From Pseudoflavonifractor sp. An44 (lineage in GTDB: Bacteria > Bacillota > Clostridia > Oscillospirales > Oscillospiraceae): a stretch of DNA of 42,299 nucleotides. The stretch covers positions 1 through 42,299 of the forward strand of contig NZ_NFIH01000022.1 of the NCBI RefSeq assembly GCF_002161675.1, written 5' to 3'. The notes below the pieces were generated by a model that was not told the origin of the DNA, made no database searches, and saw only the letters and a program-made list of their open reading frames with translations. This document shows positions 21,618-32,739 of this stretch, in pieces (positions within the stretch are counted from its first letter, which is position 1; every line of letters begins with the position of its first letter). The translations under genes were made by a program, and so were the position numbers.

Positions 21618-22907
21618 ATGTTGATGATGCTACAGAAATTCTGCGGCGTACTCACCTTGATCTTGGCGGTCTTGTATGCATATCAGGCGTTTTACGTCGT
21701 GGTGGGACTGCTGCGCCGGAAGTATCCGGTGTCCGGGCAGGCCAAGACGCTTCACCGATATGCAGTGCTCATCTCCGCCCGTAACGAAGAAGAGGTCATA
21801 GGTGAGCTCATTGAAAGCTTGCAACAGCAGGACTATCCCAAGGAACTGCTGGACATTTATGTGATTGCCGATAACTGCACCGATGCCACGGCCCAGGTGG
21901 CCCGCCAGGCTGGTGCCCACGTCTACGAGCGCTTCGACCGGGTGCGGGTGGGCAAGGGCTACGCCATGGACTGGTTCTTCCACCGCCTGGAAGAGGAGGG
22001 GAAGGGCGACGTCTACGACGGCTACTTTGTCTTTGATGCGGACAACATTGTGGACCCTGCCTTTGTGCGGGAGATGAACAATGTGTTCGACTCCGGCGAC
22101 TATGCCGCCATAACCTGCTACCGCAACTCCAAGAACTACGCCTCCAACTGGATTTCCGCCGGCTACTCCCTGTGGTTCCTCCGCGAGGCCCGCTTCTTGA
22201 ACTTCTCCCGGATGCAGATGGGCACGGGCTGCGCCATCTCCGGTACCGGCTTCCTGGTCTCTGCCCAGGTGGTGCGGGACAACGGCGGCTGGCCCTACCA
22301 CCTGCTCACCGAGGACATTCAGTTCTCCATTGACTGCGCCGTCCAGGGCCGCCGCATTGGCTACTGCGACAAGGCTGTGGTGTATGACGAGCAGCCCACC
22401 ACCTTCCAGCAGTCCTGGACCCAGCGGATGCGCTGGTCCAAGGGCTTCTATCAGGTGGCTGCCCGCTACATAGGAGGCCTGTTCCGGGGCTGCTTTACCC
22501 AGAAGAAGGGCCGCTTCGCTTGCTACGACATGATGATGACCGTGGCTCCCGGTATGCTGCTGACCATGGGCGTGCTGGGCATCAACATCTTCATCTTTCT
22601 GTCCGCCCTCACCGAGCCCCGCATTGTGGCCACCGAGCTGGTGCAGGACTCCCTGCTCTTTGTCATGGATAACCTGTTCAACTTCTACCTGGTCATGCTC
22701 CTCTACGGCGCTGTGACCCTGGCGGTGGAGTGGAAGGCCATCCATGCCCGGGCTGTGGATAAGGTGATTTATCTCTTTACCTTCCCTCTGTTCATGCTCA
22801 CCTATATCCCCATCTCTCTGGCCGCTCTGGTGCGCCGAGTGGAGTGGAAGCCCATTCGCCACAACTCTTCGGCCAGCTTGAAGGCCAAGAATGGCTCTTT
22901 GACTTAA
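21618..22907 (+). CDS. Membrane glycosyltransferase family 2 protein
   Basis: A 429-residue processive-type GT2. An N-terminal membrane segment (residues ~8-32) precedes the GT-A domain: VLISARNEEEVIGELIESL, VIADNCTDAT, FDADN (DxD-type metal site), EDIQFS (general base Asp) and QRMRW (the Q-x-x-R-W acceptor motif). Three or more C-terminal membrane segments follow. The layout is like cellulose/hyaluronan/poly-GlcNAc synthases; the product cannot be told from sequence. It stands alone with its own promoter and terminator. Confidence 0.88.
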   Translation: MLMMLQKFCGVLTLILAVLYAYQAFYVVVGLLRRKYPVSGQAKTLHRYAVLISARNEEEVIGELIESLQQQDYPKELLDIYVIADNCTDATAQVARQAGAHVYERFDRVRVGKGYAMDWFFHRLEEEGKGDVYDGYFVFDADNIVDPAFVREMNNVFDSGDYAAITCYRNSKNYASNWISAGYSLWFLREARFLNFSRMQMGTGCAISGTGFLVSAQVVRDNGGWPYHLLTEDIQFSIDCAVQGRRIGYCDKAVVYDEQPTTFQQSWTQRMRWSKGFYQVAARYIGGLFRGCFTQKKGRFACYDMMMTVAPGMLLTMGVLGINIFIFLSALTEPRIVATELVQDSLLFVMDNLFNFYLVMLLYGAVTLAVEWKAIHARAVDKVIYLFTFPLFMLTYIPISLAALVRRVEWKPIRHNSSASLKAKNGSLT

Positions 22908-22918
22908 CGTTAGAAATG

Positions 22919-22948
22919 ACCCCTGGGGCGTAAGCCCTGGGGGTTTTC
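22919..22948 (+). terminator. Terminator of the glycosyltransferase gene
   Basis: ACCCCTGGGGC-GTAA-GCCCTGGGGGT stem with two wobble pairs, followed by TTT. Confidence 0.75.
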
Positions 22949-22983
22949 TCCTTTGAGCATAGAGAACTTGACTTTACTATTAT

Positions 22984-23373
22984 GGCAAGGCATAGGCTTG
23001 CCAGCCTGGGGACGCGCTCCGCTGGGCCCAATTTCTCAGCGATGAGAAATTGGGGAAAGAATCGCCAAAGGCGGGGCCTTCCCCCGCCTTGTGGAATCCA
23101 CCCCGCGGTACTGGGAGCCCCTGCGCCTTTCTCTTTTCAGCCCTTGGCCCGGTGGGGTCACATAGATGGCGTGGAACTTCTATGGATAGTACCCACTTCT
23201 CTGACAAACGCTACTTCTATCGCCAGGGCCTCACTCTGATGGGCCGCTGTTCCCAGCTACCGGAAGCCTGGCCCCCAGCGGAGCGCGTCTCCCCTCGCCA
23301 GGGGAGAAAGGCTGCGCCTGAGAACTGGAAGAAGCACCAGCTTCTTCACCAAAAGGCGTGGGCCAAAGCCCAC
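22984..23373. repeat. Run of perfect hairpins between the glycosyltransferase and rimP
   Basis: The 611-base gap (22908-23518) has no gene but at least six perfect hairpins, most with 4-base loops: GGCAAG (22984/22997), CCCAATTTCTCA (23027-23038 with 23043-23054, loop GCGA), AAGGCGGGG (23068 with 23082-23090), CTCCCCT (23289/23300), GAAGAAGC (23328/23340) and GTGGGC (23358/23368). They lie head to tail with short spacers. No transposase is near. The same style of hairpin cassette occurs between crt and hbd. Confidence 0.7.
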
Positions 23374-23404
23374 AGAGATTTTTCCATCTGTGCGCCTTGG
23401 GGGC

Positions 23405-23433
23405 TTGCAATCCAGGCAGGGGTATGGTATACT
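23405..23433 (+). promoter_or_regulatory. Promoter of the rimP-nusA-infB operon
   Basis: TTGCAA (23405-23410), 17 bases, TATACT (23428-23433). The same -35, spacing and -10 occur before crt (32670-32698). Confidence 0.75.
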
Positions 23434-23459
23434 GCTATCGTAAGTAGGGTAGTTTAGGT

Positions 23460-23491
23460 AAGAGTGAGGCATCCGCCTCACTCTTTCTTTT
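23460..23491 (+). terminator. Terminator-like hairpin in the rimP leader
   Basis: AAGAGTGAGGC-ATCC-GCCTCACTCTT, an 11-bp perfect stem with a T-rich tail, about 20 bases after the expected transcription start and 28 before the rimP start. It could be an attenuator or a barrier to upstream transcripts. Confidence 0.65.
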
Positions 23492-23518
23492 CGGACAGAG
23501 GAAAGGAGCTGAGTGAAC

Positions 23519-23965
23519 ATGGCAAAAGTGACCGACGTGGTGGCCCAGCTGGCACAGCCCATCGTGGAGCAGGCCGGATGCACCCTGTGGGACGTGGAGT
23601 ACGTCAAGGAGGCCGGAGAGTGGTTTTTGCGAGTCTACATCGACAAAGAGGGCGGTGTGGACATCAACGACTGCGAGGCGGTGTCCCGACCCCTGTCCGA
23701 TCTGCTGGACGAGGCCGACCCCATCCAGGGCAGCTACACCTTTGAGGTGTCCTCTGCCGGGCTGGACCGCCCCCTGAAAAAGCCCGAGCACTTTGCCGCC
23801 TGCGCCGGACAGCAGGTGGATGTGCGCTTCTACCGCCCCGTGGACGGGCGCAAGGAGTACACCGGCGCCCTGGTGGGCTGCGATGGGGACGGCAACGTCA
23901 CCGTGGATGACAAGACGTTTGAGAAAAAGGACGTGGCGCAGGTGCGTCTCCACGTCACATTTTAA
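23519..23965 (+). CDS. rimP: Ribosome maturation factor RimP
   Basis: A 148-residue protein: VAQLAQPIVEQAGCTLWDVEYVKEAGEWFLRVYIDKEGGVDINDCEAVSRPLSDLLDE and the hallmark YTFEVSSAGLDRPLKKPEHF. It has an N-terminal alpha/beta domain and a C-terminal Sm-like barrel. It acts in assembly of the 30S subunit. The ATG at 23519 follows AAAGGAG; the GTG at 23513 is too close. First gene of the nusA/infB operon. Confidence 0.95.
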   Translation: MAKVTDVVAQLAQPIVEQAGCTLWDVEYVKEAGEWFLRVYIDKEGGVDINDCEAVSRPLSDLLDEADPIQGSYTFEVSSAGLDRPLKKPEHFAACAGQQVDVRFYRPVDGRKEYTGALVGCDGDGNVTVDDKTFEKKDVAQVRLHVTF

Positions 23966-23979
23966 AGGAGTTCATTGAT

Positions 23980-25170
23980 ATGGCCAAGAAAAAGACTGCT
24001 GCAAAGAGCATGGAGCTGGACGCCAAGGAATTCTTTGCCGCCATCTCCGACATTGAGAAGGAAAAGGGCATTCCCAAAAGTTACATGATCGACAAGATCA
24101 CCCAGGCTCTGGTGGCCGCCTACAAGCGGGACCACGCCGGGATCACCGACAACGTGATCGTGGACGCCAACGAAGAGAAGTGCTCGGTGCGCATGTTTGT
24201 CAAAAAAGAAGTGGTGGAGGAAGTGACCAACCCCAACACTGAGGTTGCCATCGCCGACGCCCGCCGGGCTCTGCCCCGGGTGGCTCTGGGCGACGTGCTG
24301 CGCATTGAGATCAAGCCCAAGAACTTCGGCCGTATCGCCGCTCAGACCGCCCGCCAGGTCATCGTCCAGGGTATGCGGGAGGCGGAGCGCTCCATGATCT
24401 TCGATGCCTTCTCCGCCAAGGAGCACGAGATCATCTCCGGTGTGGTCACCCGTGTGGATGCCCGCAACGGCTCTGTGTCCGTGCGTCTGACCTCCGGGTC
24501 CGAGTTCACCGACTCCTTCCTCTCCGCCGATGAGCAGGTGCCCGGCGAGGTGGTCAAGGAGGGCGACCGCATCCGGGTGTATGTGGTGGAGGTGCGCCAG
24601 GCCAACCGTGGTCCTCAGGTGGTCATCTCCCGCACCCACCCCGGCCTGGTCAAGCGCCTGTTTGAGCTGGAAGTGCCGGAAATCTACGACGGCACCGTGC
24701 AGGTCATGTCCATCTCCCGTGAGGCAGGCAGCCGCACCAAGCTGGCCGTGTGGAGCGAGGACGAGAATGTGGACGCCATCGGCGCCTGCGTGGGCCCCAA
24801 GGGGCAGCGGGTCAACGCCGTGGTGGAAGAGCTGCGGGGCGAGAAGGTGGACATCATCAAGTACTCCGAGGACCCCGCCGAGTATGTGGCCGCCGCTCTG
24901 GCTCCCGCCGAGGTGCTCAGCGTGGTGGAGCTGGAGCCCGGCAAGCGCTGCCGTGTGGTGGTGCCTGACGACCAGCTGTCCCTGGCCATCGGCAAGGAGG
25001 GCCAGAATGCCCGCCTGGCCGCCCGCCTCACCGGCCTGAAGATCGACATCCGGCCCGCCAGCGACCCCGAGCCCGCCGAGGAGCTCATGGAGGAGACCGC
25101 GGAGGAGCCCGTGGAGGTCGTAGAGGATCAGCCGGAGCAGGCCGAGGAGCTGATGGGCGAGGAGGAGTAA
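23980..25170 (+). CDS. nusA: Transcription termination/antitermination protein NusA
   Basis: A 396-residue protein with the N-terminal RNA polymerase-binding domain (residues ~1-130), an S1 domain (EIISGVVTRVDARNGSVSVRL), and two KH domains (IGACVGPKGQRVNAVVEELRGEKVDII; LAIGKEGQNARLAARLTGLKIDI). The C-terminus is an acidic Glu-rich tail in place of the AR repeats of proteobacterial NusA, as usual in Firmicutes. It modulates pausing, termination and antitermination. It starts 15 bases after rimP. Confidence 0.96.
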   Translation: MAKKKTAAKSMELDAKEFFAAISDIEKEKGIPKSYMIDKITQALVAAYKRDHAGITDNVIVDANEEKCSVRMFVKKEVVEEVTNPNTEVAIADARRALPRVALGDVLRIEIKPKNFGRIAAQTARQVIVQGMREAERSMIFDAFSAKEHEIISGVVTRVDARNGSVSVRLTSGSEFTDSFLSADEQVPGEVVKEGDRIRVYVVEVRQANRGPQVVISRTHPGLVKRLFELEVPEIYDGTVQVMSISREAGSRTKLAVWSEDENVDAIGACVGPKGQRVNAVVEELRGEKVDIIKYSEDPAEYVAAALAPAEVLSVVELEPGKRCRVVVPDDQLSLAIGKEGQNARLAARLTGLKIDIRPASDPEPAEELMEETAEEPVEVVEDQPEQAEELMGEEE

Positions 25171-25213
25171 GCCTCCCGCCCCACCGAACATGAATCATTG
25201 GGGGTGAAGGAGA

Positions 25214-25486
25214 ATGCCGAAAAAAATACCCATGCGCCAGTGCCTGGGCTGCCGGGAGATGAAGCCCAAGGGCGAGCTCATTCGCGTGGTGCGCTCCCCG
25301 GAGGGGGAGATCTCCCTGGATTTTAAGGGAAAGAAGCCGGGACGAGGGGCCTATGTGTGCCCCAACCAGCAGTGTCTGGCCCGGGCCAAGAAGGCCAGGA
25401 GCCTGGAGCGGGCCTTTTCCGCCCCCATTGCCCCAGAGGTATATGAGGCCCTGGAGGAGCAGATGAAGGCGGGTGAGACGCCGTGA
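25214..25486 (+). CDS. ylxR: YlxR family RNA-binding protein (DUF448, RnpM)
   Basis: A 90-residue protein with the YlxR signature MPMRQCLGCREMKPKGELIRVV-like start, LDFKGKKPGRGAYVCPNQQCLARA and basic helices. Bacillus YlxR has been reported to bind and modulate RNase P and is now called RnpM. It lies between nusA and the L7Ae-like gene, the conserved order. Its stop overlaps the next start. Confidence 0.93.
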   Translation: MPKKIPMRQCLGCREMKPKGELIRVVRSPEGEISLDFKGKKPGRGAYVCPNQQCLARAKKARSLERAFSAPIAPEVYEALEEQMKAGETP

Positions 25487-25890
25487 GCCAAAAGGCATTG
25501 AGACTGCTGGGATTGGCCCTGCGGGGCAGCAACCTGGCGGTGGGCGAGCTCCCCGTGGGGGAGGCCTGCCAGACCCACCGGGCCCGCCTGGTGCTCCACG
25601 CCGCTGATGCCGCAGAGAATACGGTACGTCGGGCTTCCCGAGAGGCCCAACGGGCGGGGGTAGAGCTGGTGGCTTTGCCCTGCACCAAGGAGGAGCTGGG
25701 GGCGGCCCTGGGCCGCAACAGCTGCGCCGTGGCGGCGCTCACCGATAAGGGGCTTGCCGCAGCGGTGGCGGCGGACCTGGCCCAGACCAACGGCGACCTG
25801 GAGCCCTTGGCCCAGGCCCTGGCAGAGTCCAGCCGTGGAAAACAAACCAAAACTGTGGGGCGTCGTCGCACCCCACGCAACGCGAACTGA
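25483..25890 (+). CDS. L7Ae/YlxQ-like ribosomal protein
   Basis: A 135-residue protein with a GTG start overlapping the ylxR stop by 4 bases. [36 protein letters not shown] and [24 protein letters not shown] match the L7Ae/L30e/YlxQ kink-turn RNA-binding fold. The C-terminus is basic ([18 protein letters not shown]). Position between ylxR and infB is conserved in Firmicutes. Confidence 0.88.
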   Translation: MSQKALRLLGLALRGSNLAVGELPVGEACQTHRARLVLHAADAAENTVRRASREAQRAGVELVALPCTKEELGAALGRNSCAVAALTDKGLAAAVAADLAQTNGDLEPLAQALAESSRGKQTKTVGRRRTPRNAN

Positions 25891-25904
25891 TGGAGGTGGC
25901 CGAT

Positions 25905-28217
<2,313 letters not shown>

Positions 28218-28234
28218 TTACGCTCTATTTTTGT

Positions 28235-28266
28235 GTGGGGGCGGGCGGCAACTCGCCTGCCCCCAC
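28235..28266. other. Hairpin between infB and argC
   Basis: GTGGGGGCGGGCG and CGCCTGCCCCCAC form a 13-bp stem with one mismatch. No T run follows on the plus strand, so it is more likely an mRNA-stabilising or partial stop structure than a full terminator. Confidence 0.5.
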
Positions 28267-28295
28267 ATTCCATATTTCAAACTGGAAGTGGTAAT

Positions 28296-29216
28296 ATGAA
28301 GCCCAAAGTATACATTGACGGCAAACAGGGCACCACCGGCCTGCAAATCTATGACCGGCTGGCCCAGCGCAGCGACATTGAGCTGCTGCTCATCCAGGAG
28401 GACAAGCGCAAGGACGTGGAGGAGCGGAAAAAGCTTTTAAACGCCGCCGACCTGGTGTTTTTGTGCCTGCCGGACCAGGCGGCAAAGGAGGCGGTGGCCC
28501 TGGTGGACAACCCCGACACCCGCATCATTGACGCCTCCACCGCCCACCGCACCAACCCCGACTGGGACTATGGCTTTGCGGAGCTGTCCGAGAACCATCG
28601 AAACAACATCGTCCGGTCCAAGCGGGTGGCAAACCCCGGCTGCCACGCCAGCGGCTTCATCGCCTCGGTGTACCCCCTGGTGCAGCGGGGGGTGATTCCC
28701 GCCCACTTTCCCCTGACCTGTTACTCCCTCACCGGATACTCCGGCGGCGGCAAGAGCATGATCGCCGAGTATGAGCAGGAGGGACGGGAGGCATGCTATG
28801 ATAGCTGCCGCATCTACGGCCTGACCTTGCAGCACAAGCACCTGCCCGAGATGCAGAAGATCTGCGGCCTGGACCGGGCCCCGGTGTTCGCCCCTGTGGT
28901 GGGAGACTACCCCCAGGGCATGGCCACCACCGTGCTGCTGCCCTGGGTGGACGCCAAACTGGCCCATGAGGCCCTGTGCGAGCACTACGCCGGGCAGGCC
29001 CTGGTGAGCGTGGCCCCCCTGGGCGGGGACGCGCCCATGATCTACTCCAATGCCCTCTCCGGCAAGGACACCATGCGTCTGGTGGTGTATGGCCACCAGG
29101 GGCAGACCGCCGTCACCGCCGTCTTTGACAACCTGGGCAAGGGTGCGTCCGGGGCCGCGGTGCAGAATATGAACCTGATGCTGGGCTTTGACGAGACCTG
29201 TGGTCTGAGCCTGTAA
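28296..29216 (+). CDS. argC: N-acetyl-gamma-glutamyl-phosphate reductase, type 2
   Basis: A 306-residue enzyme of arginine biosynthesis (NADPH reduction of N-acetylglutamyl phosphate). KVYIDGKQGTTGLQIYDRL is the nucleotide-binding start, then LVFLCLPDQAAKEAV, DASTAHR, and the catalytic Cys in VANPGCHASGFI. The shortness and motif pattern fit the AGPR type 2 group rather than the ~345-residue type 1. No other arg genes are in the window. It is inserted between infB and rbfA, 79 bases after infB and 18 before rbfA, which breaks an otherwise conserved ribosome operon. Confidence 0.93.
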   Translation: MKPKVYIDGKQGTTGLQIYDRLAQRSDIELLLIQEDKRKDVEERKKLLNAADLVFLCLPDQAAKEAVALVDNPDTRIIDASTAHRTNPDWDYGFAELSENHRNNIVRSKRVANPGCHASGFIASVYPLVQRGVIPAHFPLTCYSLTGYSGGGKSMIAEYEQEGREACYDSCRIYGLTLQHKHLPEMQKICGLDRAPVFAPVVGDYPQGMATTVLLPWVDAKLAHEALCEHYAGQALVSVAPLGGDAPMIYSNALSGKDTMRLVVYGHQGQTAVTAVFDNLGKGASGAAVQNMNLMLGFDETCGLSL

Positions 29217-29234
29217 CCAAAGGAGGAAAACACT

Positions 29235-29624
29235 ATGGCAAGCAATCGCCTGGGACGTATCAACGAGGAGATTCAGCGGGAGCTGTCCGCTCTCATCCCC
29301 ACGGTGAAGGACCCCCGGGTCACTGGCCTCATCTCTGTGACCCGTGTGGAGACCACCCCTGACCTGCACTTTGCCAAGGTCTACGTGTCCGTGCTGGACA
29401 AGACCGAGGTGGCCGGAGTGATGAAGGGGCTCAAGTCCGCCGGGGGCTACCTGCGCCGGGAACTGAGCCGGGCGCTGAACCTGCGCCACACCCCTGAGCT
29501 CATCTTCGAGCGGGACGACTCCATCGACCACGGCGCCCACATTCTGGAGATGCTCCGGGACCCCAACGTGGTCAAGCCCGCCAACCCCGCCAACGCCCAC
29601 ATCGTGCTGGACGAGGAGGATTGA
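29235..29624 (+). CDS. rbfA: 30S ribosome-binding factor RbfA
   Basis: A 129-residue KH-type protein: RLGRINEEIQRELSALIPTVKDPRVTGLISVTRVETTPDLHFAKVYVSVL, LRRELSRALNLRHTPELIFERDDSIDHGAHI. It helps late 16S rRNA 5'-end maturation. AAAGGAGGAAA precedes the start. Next gene begins 2 bases after the stop. Confidence 0.95.
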   Translation: MASNRLGRINEEIQRELSALIPTVKDPRVTGLISVTRVETTPDLHFAKVYVSVLDKTEVAGVMKGLKSAGGYLRRELSRALNLRHTPELIFERDDSIDHGAHILEMLRDPNVVKPANPANAHIVLDEED

Positions 29625-29626
29625 GC

Positions 29627-30577
29627 ATGACCCACCAGGAAGCGGCTCAGTTTCTCACCGAGCACGACAACTATCTCATTTTGACCCATAAGCGCCCCGA
29701 TGGGGACACCATCGGCTGCGGCGTGGGCCTGTGCCACCTGCTGCGCAAGATGGGCAAAACCGCTTGGCTGCTCCCCTCTCTGGACGCCACCGCCCTGTTC
29801 CGGGAGTACCTGGAGGGGGTGGAGGCCCCCGAGGGGTACACCCCGGACACCGTGGTGAGCGTGGACGTGGCCACCCTGGGGCTGCTGCCCCAAAATGCCC
29901 AGCCCTATGTGGAGCGCATTGACCTGGCCATCGACCACCACCCCTCCCAGGAGTTCTTTGCAAAGGAGACCTGCCTGGAGGCGGACAAGGCCGCCTGCGG
30001 TGAGATCCTGTGGGAGATCGCCCAGGACCTGGGGGTGATGGACGAGACCATCGCCACCCCCCTCTATGTGGCCGTGTCCACCGACACCGGGTGCTTTGTC
30101 TATGCCAACACCACCCCCCACACCCACCGGGTGGCGGCGGGGCTCATGGAGCAGGGCATTGACTTCAAGCGCCTGAACAAAAAGCACTTCCGCACCAAGT
30201 CCGTGGCCCGGATGCGCCTGGAGAGCCTGCTGCTCCAGGGGCTGTACCTGTGCCACGACAATACCGTGGCGGTGGCCACCCTGTCCTTGGACGTGATGGC
30301 CAAGGCCGGAGCCACCAACGACGACACCGAGGACATCGCCGCCTTTGTGGGTCAGTTGGAGGGACTGCGCCACTCCGCCACCATCCGGGAGCTGAAGCCC
30401 GGGGAGTGCAAGATCTCCATGCGCACCAACGCCGACTACCTGGACGCCTGCGCCGTGTGCGCCCATCTGGGGGGCGGCGGACACAAGGCCGCCGCTGGCT
30501 GCACCGTCATGGGCAGCGTGGAGGAGGCCAAGGCCGCCATTTTGCAGGCCATTGACCAGGAATTAAACCGTAAGTAA
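29627..30577 (+). CDS. nrnA: DHH-family oligoribonuclease/PAP phosphatase
   Basis: A 316-residue DHH/DHHA1 phosphoesterase. [34 protein letters not shown] (the DHH motif) and, in the C-terminal DHHA1 domain, [13 protein letters not shown]. NrnA-type enzymes degrade nano-RNAs and convert 3'-phosphoadenosine phosphate to AMP with Mn. The ATG at 29627 follows GGAGG and is preferred to the TTG at 29621. Its position between rbfA and truB is standard in Firmicutes. Confidence 0.9.
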   Translation: MTHQEAAQFLTEHDNYLILTHKRPDGDTIGCGVGLCHLLRKMGKTAWLLPSLDATALFREYLEGVEAPEGYTPDTVVSVDVATLGLLPQNAQPYVERIDLAIDHHPSQEFFAKETCLEADKAACGEILWEIAQDLGVMDETIATPLYVAVSTDTGCFVYANTTPHTHRVAAGLMEQGIDFKRLNKKHFRTKSVARMRLESLLLQGLYLCHDNTVAVATLSLDVMAKAGATNDDTEDIAAFVGQLEGLRHSATIRELKPGECKISMRTNADYLDACAVCAHLGGGGHKAAAGCTVMGSVEEAKAAILQAIDQELNRK

Positions 30578-30594
30578 CCGGGGAGGAACACAGG

Positions 30595-31467
30595 ATGCCC
30601 AACGGAATCATCATCATTGACAAGCCCCAGGACTGGACATCCATGGATGTGTGCGCCAAGCTGCGGGGCGTGCTGGGGGAGCGGCGGATTGGACACGCCG
30701 GGACCCTGGACCCCATGGCCACCGGAGTCCTCCCCGTGTTTGTGGGCCGGGCCACCCGGGCGGTGGAATTTGCCGAGCGGGGGGACAAGGAGTACGTGGC
30801 GGGGCTGAAGCTGGGCCGGGTCACCGACACCCAGGACACCAGCGGCAACACTCTGGAGGAGCACCCGGTGGAGGTAACGGCCGAGCAGGTGAAGGCTGTG
30901 CTGCCCCAGTTCACCGGGGACATTCTCCAGGTACCCCCCATGTATTCCGCCATTAAGATCAACGGCAAGAAGCTCTATGAGCTGGCCCGGAAGGGGAGAG
31001 AAGTGGAGCGGCCCGCCCGGCCCGTGACCATCCATGCCCTCACCCTGGAGGGGCAGACCGCCCCCGACGAGTTCACCATCCGGGTGAAATGCTCCAAGGG
31101 CACTTACGTGCGCACCCTGTGCCACGACATTGGAGCGGCTCTGGGCTGCGGCGGGTGCATGAGCTCTTTGCGCCGCACCATGGCCTGCGGCTTTACCCTC
31201 CAGGAGGCTCACCCCCTGGCCGAGGTGCTGGCCTGTGAGGACCCGGCGGGGCTGCTGCGGCCCATCGACTCCCTCTTTGCAGACCACCCCGCCCTCACCT
31301 TGGGCAAGCGGGGGGCAGACCGGGTGCGCCACGGCGCTCAGGTGTGCCAGCCGGAGGCTCAAGACGGCACTTACCGTATCTACGGGCCGGAGGAGGAATT
31401 CCTGGCCCTGGGACGGGTGGAGCAGGGGAAGCTCCTCATCGTCAAACGCTTTTTTCAACCCACTTGA
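30595..31467 (+). CDS. truB: tRNA pseudouridine(55) synthase TruB
   Basis: A 290-residue enzyme. [42 protein letters not shown] (catalytic Asp in GTLDP), [21 protein letters not shown], and [22 protein letters not shown] are all present. It makes pseudouridine 55 in the tRNA T loop. GGGGAGG precedes the start; ribF follows 17 bases later. Confidence 0.96.
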   Translation: MPNGIIIIDKPQDWTSMDVCAKLRGVLGERRIGHAGTLDPMATGVLPVFVGRATRAVEFAERGDKEYVAGLKLGRVTDTQDTSGNTLEEHPVEVTAEQVKAVLPQFTGDILQVPPMYSAIKINGKKLYELARKGREVERPARPVTIHALTLEGQTAPDEFTIRVKCSKGTYVRTLCHDIGAALGCGGCMSSLRRTMACGFTLQEAHPLAEVLACEDPAGLLRPIDSLFADHPALTLGKRGADRVRHGAQVCQPEAQDGTYRIYGPEEEFLALGRVEQGKLLIVKRFFQPT

Positions 31468-31484
31468 ACGGAGAGAGAACCATC

Positions 31485-32396
31485 ATGGCAGAGAAACAAC
31501 GAGTCATAGCCCTGGGCTTTTTTGACGGGGTACATCGGGGCCACGGGGCGCTGCTGCGCACGGCCCGGGAGCTGGCGGACGAGCGGGGAGCGATTGCCGC
31601 CGCCGTCACCTTCGACCACCACCCCCGGGACCTCATCCGGGGTGAGCCCACCCCCCTCATCAACACCCACCAGGAGCGGGCCGTCATTATGAAGCGGTAC
31701 TACGGCACCGACGAGGTGCTGGTGCTCCCCTTTGACCGGGCCATGATGGAGATGCCCTGGCGGGAATTTGCCACCCACATCCTGTCTGAGCAGATGGGGG
31801 CCGTCCATGTGGTGGCGGGCCACGACTACCACTTCGGCTACAAGGGAGAGGGCAATGTGGACCGGTTGAGGGAGTTTTGCGGGGAGATGGGCATTGGCTG
31901 TACTATCATCCCCCCGGTACAGATGGACGGCATCACCGTCTCCTCCACCTACATCCGTGGGCTCATTGCCCAGGGGAATATGGACCGGGCCTGTGAATTT
32001 CTGGGCCACCCCCACCTCATCAGCGGCACCGTGGTCCACGGCAAGCAGCTGGGCCGCACCTTGGGCATTCCCACCGCCAATCTGGTGCTGCCCTCCAATG
32101 TGCTGGTGCCCGCCTTCGGGGTGTACGCCACCCGGGTGCATGTGGCAGGCCAGACCCACCTGGCGGTGACCAACGTGGGGGTGCGCCCCACGGTGGACGA
32201 CTCCAACCAGGTCACCGTGGAGCCCTGGATTCTGGACTTTGAGGGCGACCTGTACGGCCAGACCATGGAGGTGGAGCTGCACACCCACCTGCGGGGCGAG
32301 CGGAAGTTCGACTCCCTGGAGCAGCTCCAACAGGAGATTTTCCGCAATGCAGACCAGACCCGGGCGTTCTTCGCCGGGGAAGAGGCAGAGGGATGA
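31485..32396 (+). CDS. ribF: Bifunctional riboflavin kinase/FAD synthetase
   Basis: A 303-residue protein. The FAD synthetase part has the nucleotidyltransferase motif LGFFDGVHRGHGALL and HVVAGHDYHFGYKGEG; the C-terminal flavokinase domain has GTVVHGKQLGRTLGIPTANL and VEPWILDFEGDLYGQ. It makes FMN and FAD, the cofactors of the Bcd/Etf proteins encoded downstream and of the flavin reductases. Its stop overlaps (ATGA) the start of a DUF554 remnant. Confidence 0.94.
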   Translation: MAEKQRVIALGFFDGVHRGHGALLRTARELADERGAIAAAVTFDHHPRDLIRGEPTPLINTHQERAVIMKRYYGTDEVLVLPFDRAMMEMPWREFATHILSEQMGAVHVVAGHDYHFGYKGEGNVDRLREFCGEMGIGCTIIPPVQMDGITVSSTYIRGLIAQGNMDRACEFLGHPHLISGTVVHGKQLGRTLGIPTANLVLPSNVLVPAFGVYATRVHVAGQTHLAVTNVGVRPTVDDSNQVTVEPWILDFEGDLYGQTMEVELHTHLRGERKFDSLEQLQQEIFRNADQTRAFFAGEEAEG

Positions 32397-32576
32397 TCGC
32401 CACGGTGGTGGTTGTGGAGATGTCGGCGGTGGGGGGGCGCCCTCATTGTGGGCATCGCCATCAACATGCTGGGGCTGGGCAGAGAGAAGATCAAGGTGGG
32501 GAATATGCTCCCCGCCATGTTCCTGCCCCTGGTGTATTTCCCTATTTCTCACGTGATCGGCAGCCTGGTGTCCTAG
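32393..32576 (+). pseudogene. C-terminal remnant of a DUF554 membrane protein, frameshifted
   Basis: From ATG 32393 the frame reads MIATVVVVEMSAVGG, then in the next frame ALIVGIAINMLGLGREKIKVGNMLPAMF and an end at the TAG at 32574. Together this is the last ~60 residues of a DUF554 (YdfK-like) membrane protein. The frame changes in a run of seven G at 32431-32437; six G would join the parts. The rest of the gene (about 160 residues) is missing, replaced by the end of ribF. Confidence 0.7.
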
Positions 32577-32590
32577 GCTGTCGATTTTTT
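32558..32590 (+). terminator. Terminator of the nusA-ribF operon
   Basis: CGGCAGCCT and AGGCTGTCG with an 8-base loop, followed by ATTTTTT. It overlaps the stop of the DUF554 remnant. Confidence 0.75.
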
Positions 32591-32669
32591 GCTCTGGAAA
32601 TGGGCACTATGCACAAAAACATAGGAAAAAATACCGTTTGGAATGTACAGGTAATTATAAGAAAATTCC

Positions 32670-32698
32670 TTGCAAATGGGCCTGGAAAGCAGTATACT
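32670..32698 (+). promoter_or_regulatory. Promoter of the butyryl-CoA operon
   Basis: TTGCAA (32670-32675), 17 bases, TATACT (32693-32698). The leader to crt is about 177 bases and contains two Rex-like sites. Confidence 0.75.
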
Positions 32699-32739
32699 GG
32701 ATGGCAGGAAGCGACATTCCGGATTTTTTTGCGGCAAAT

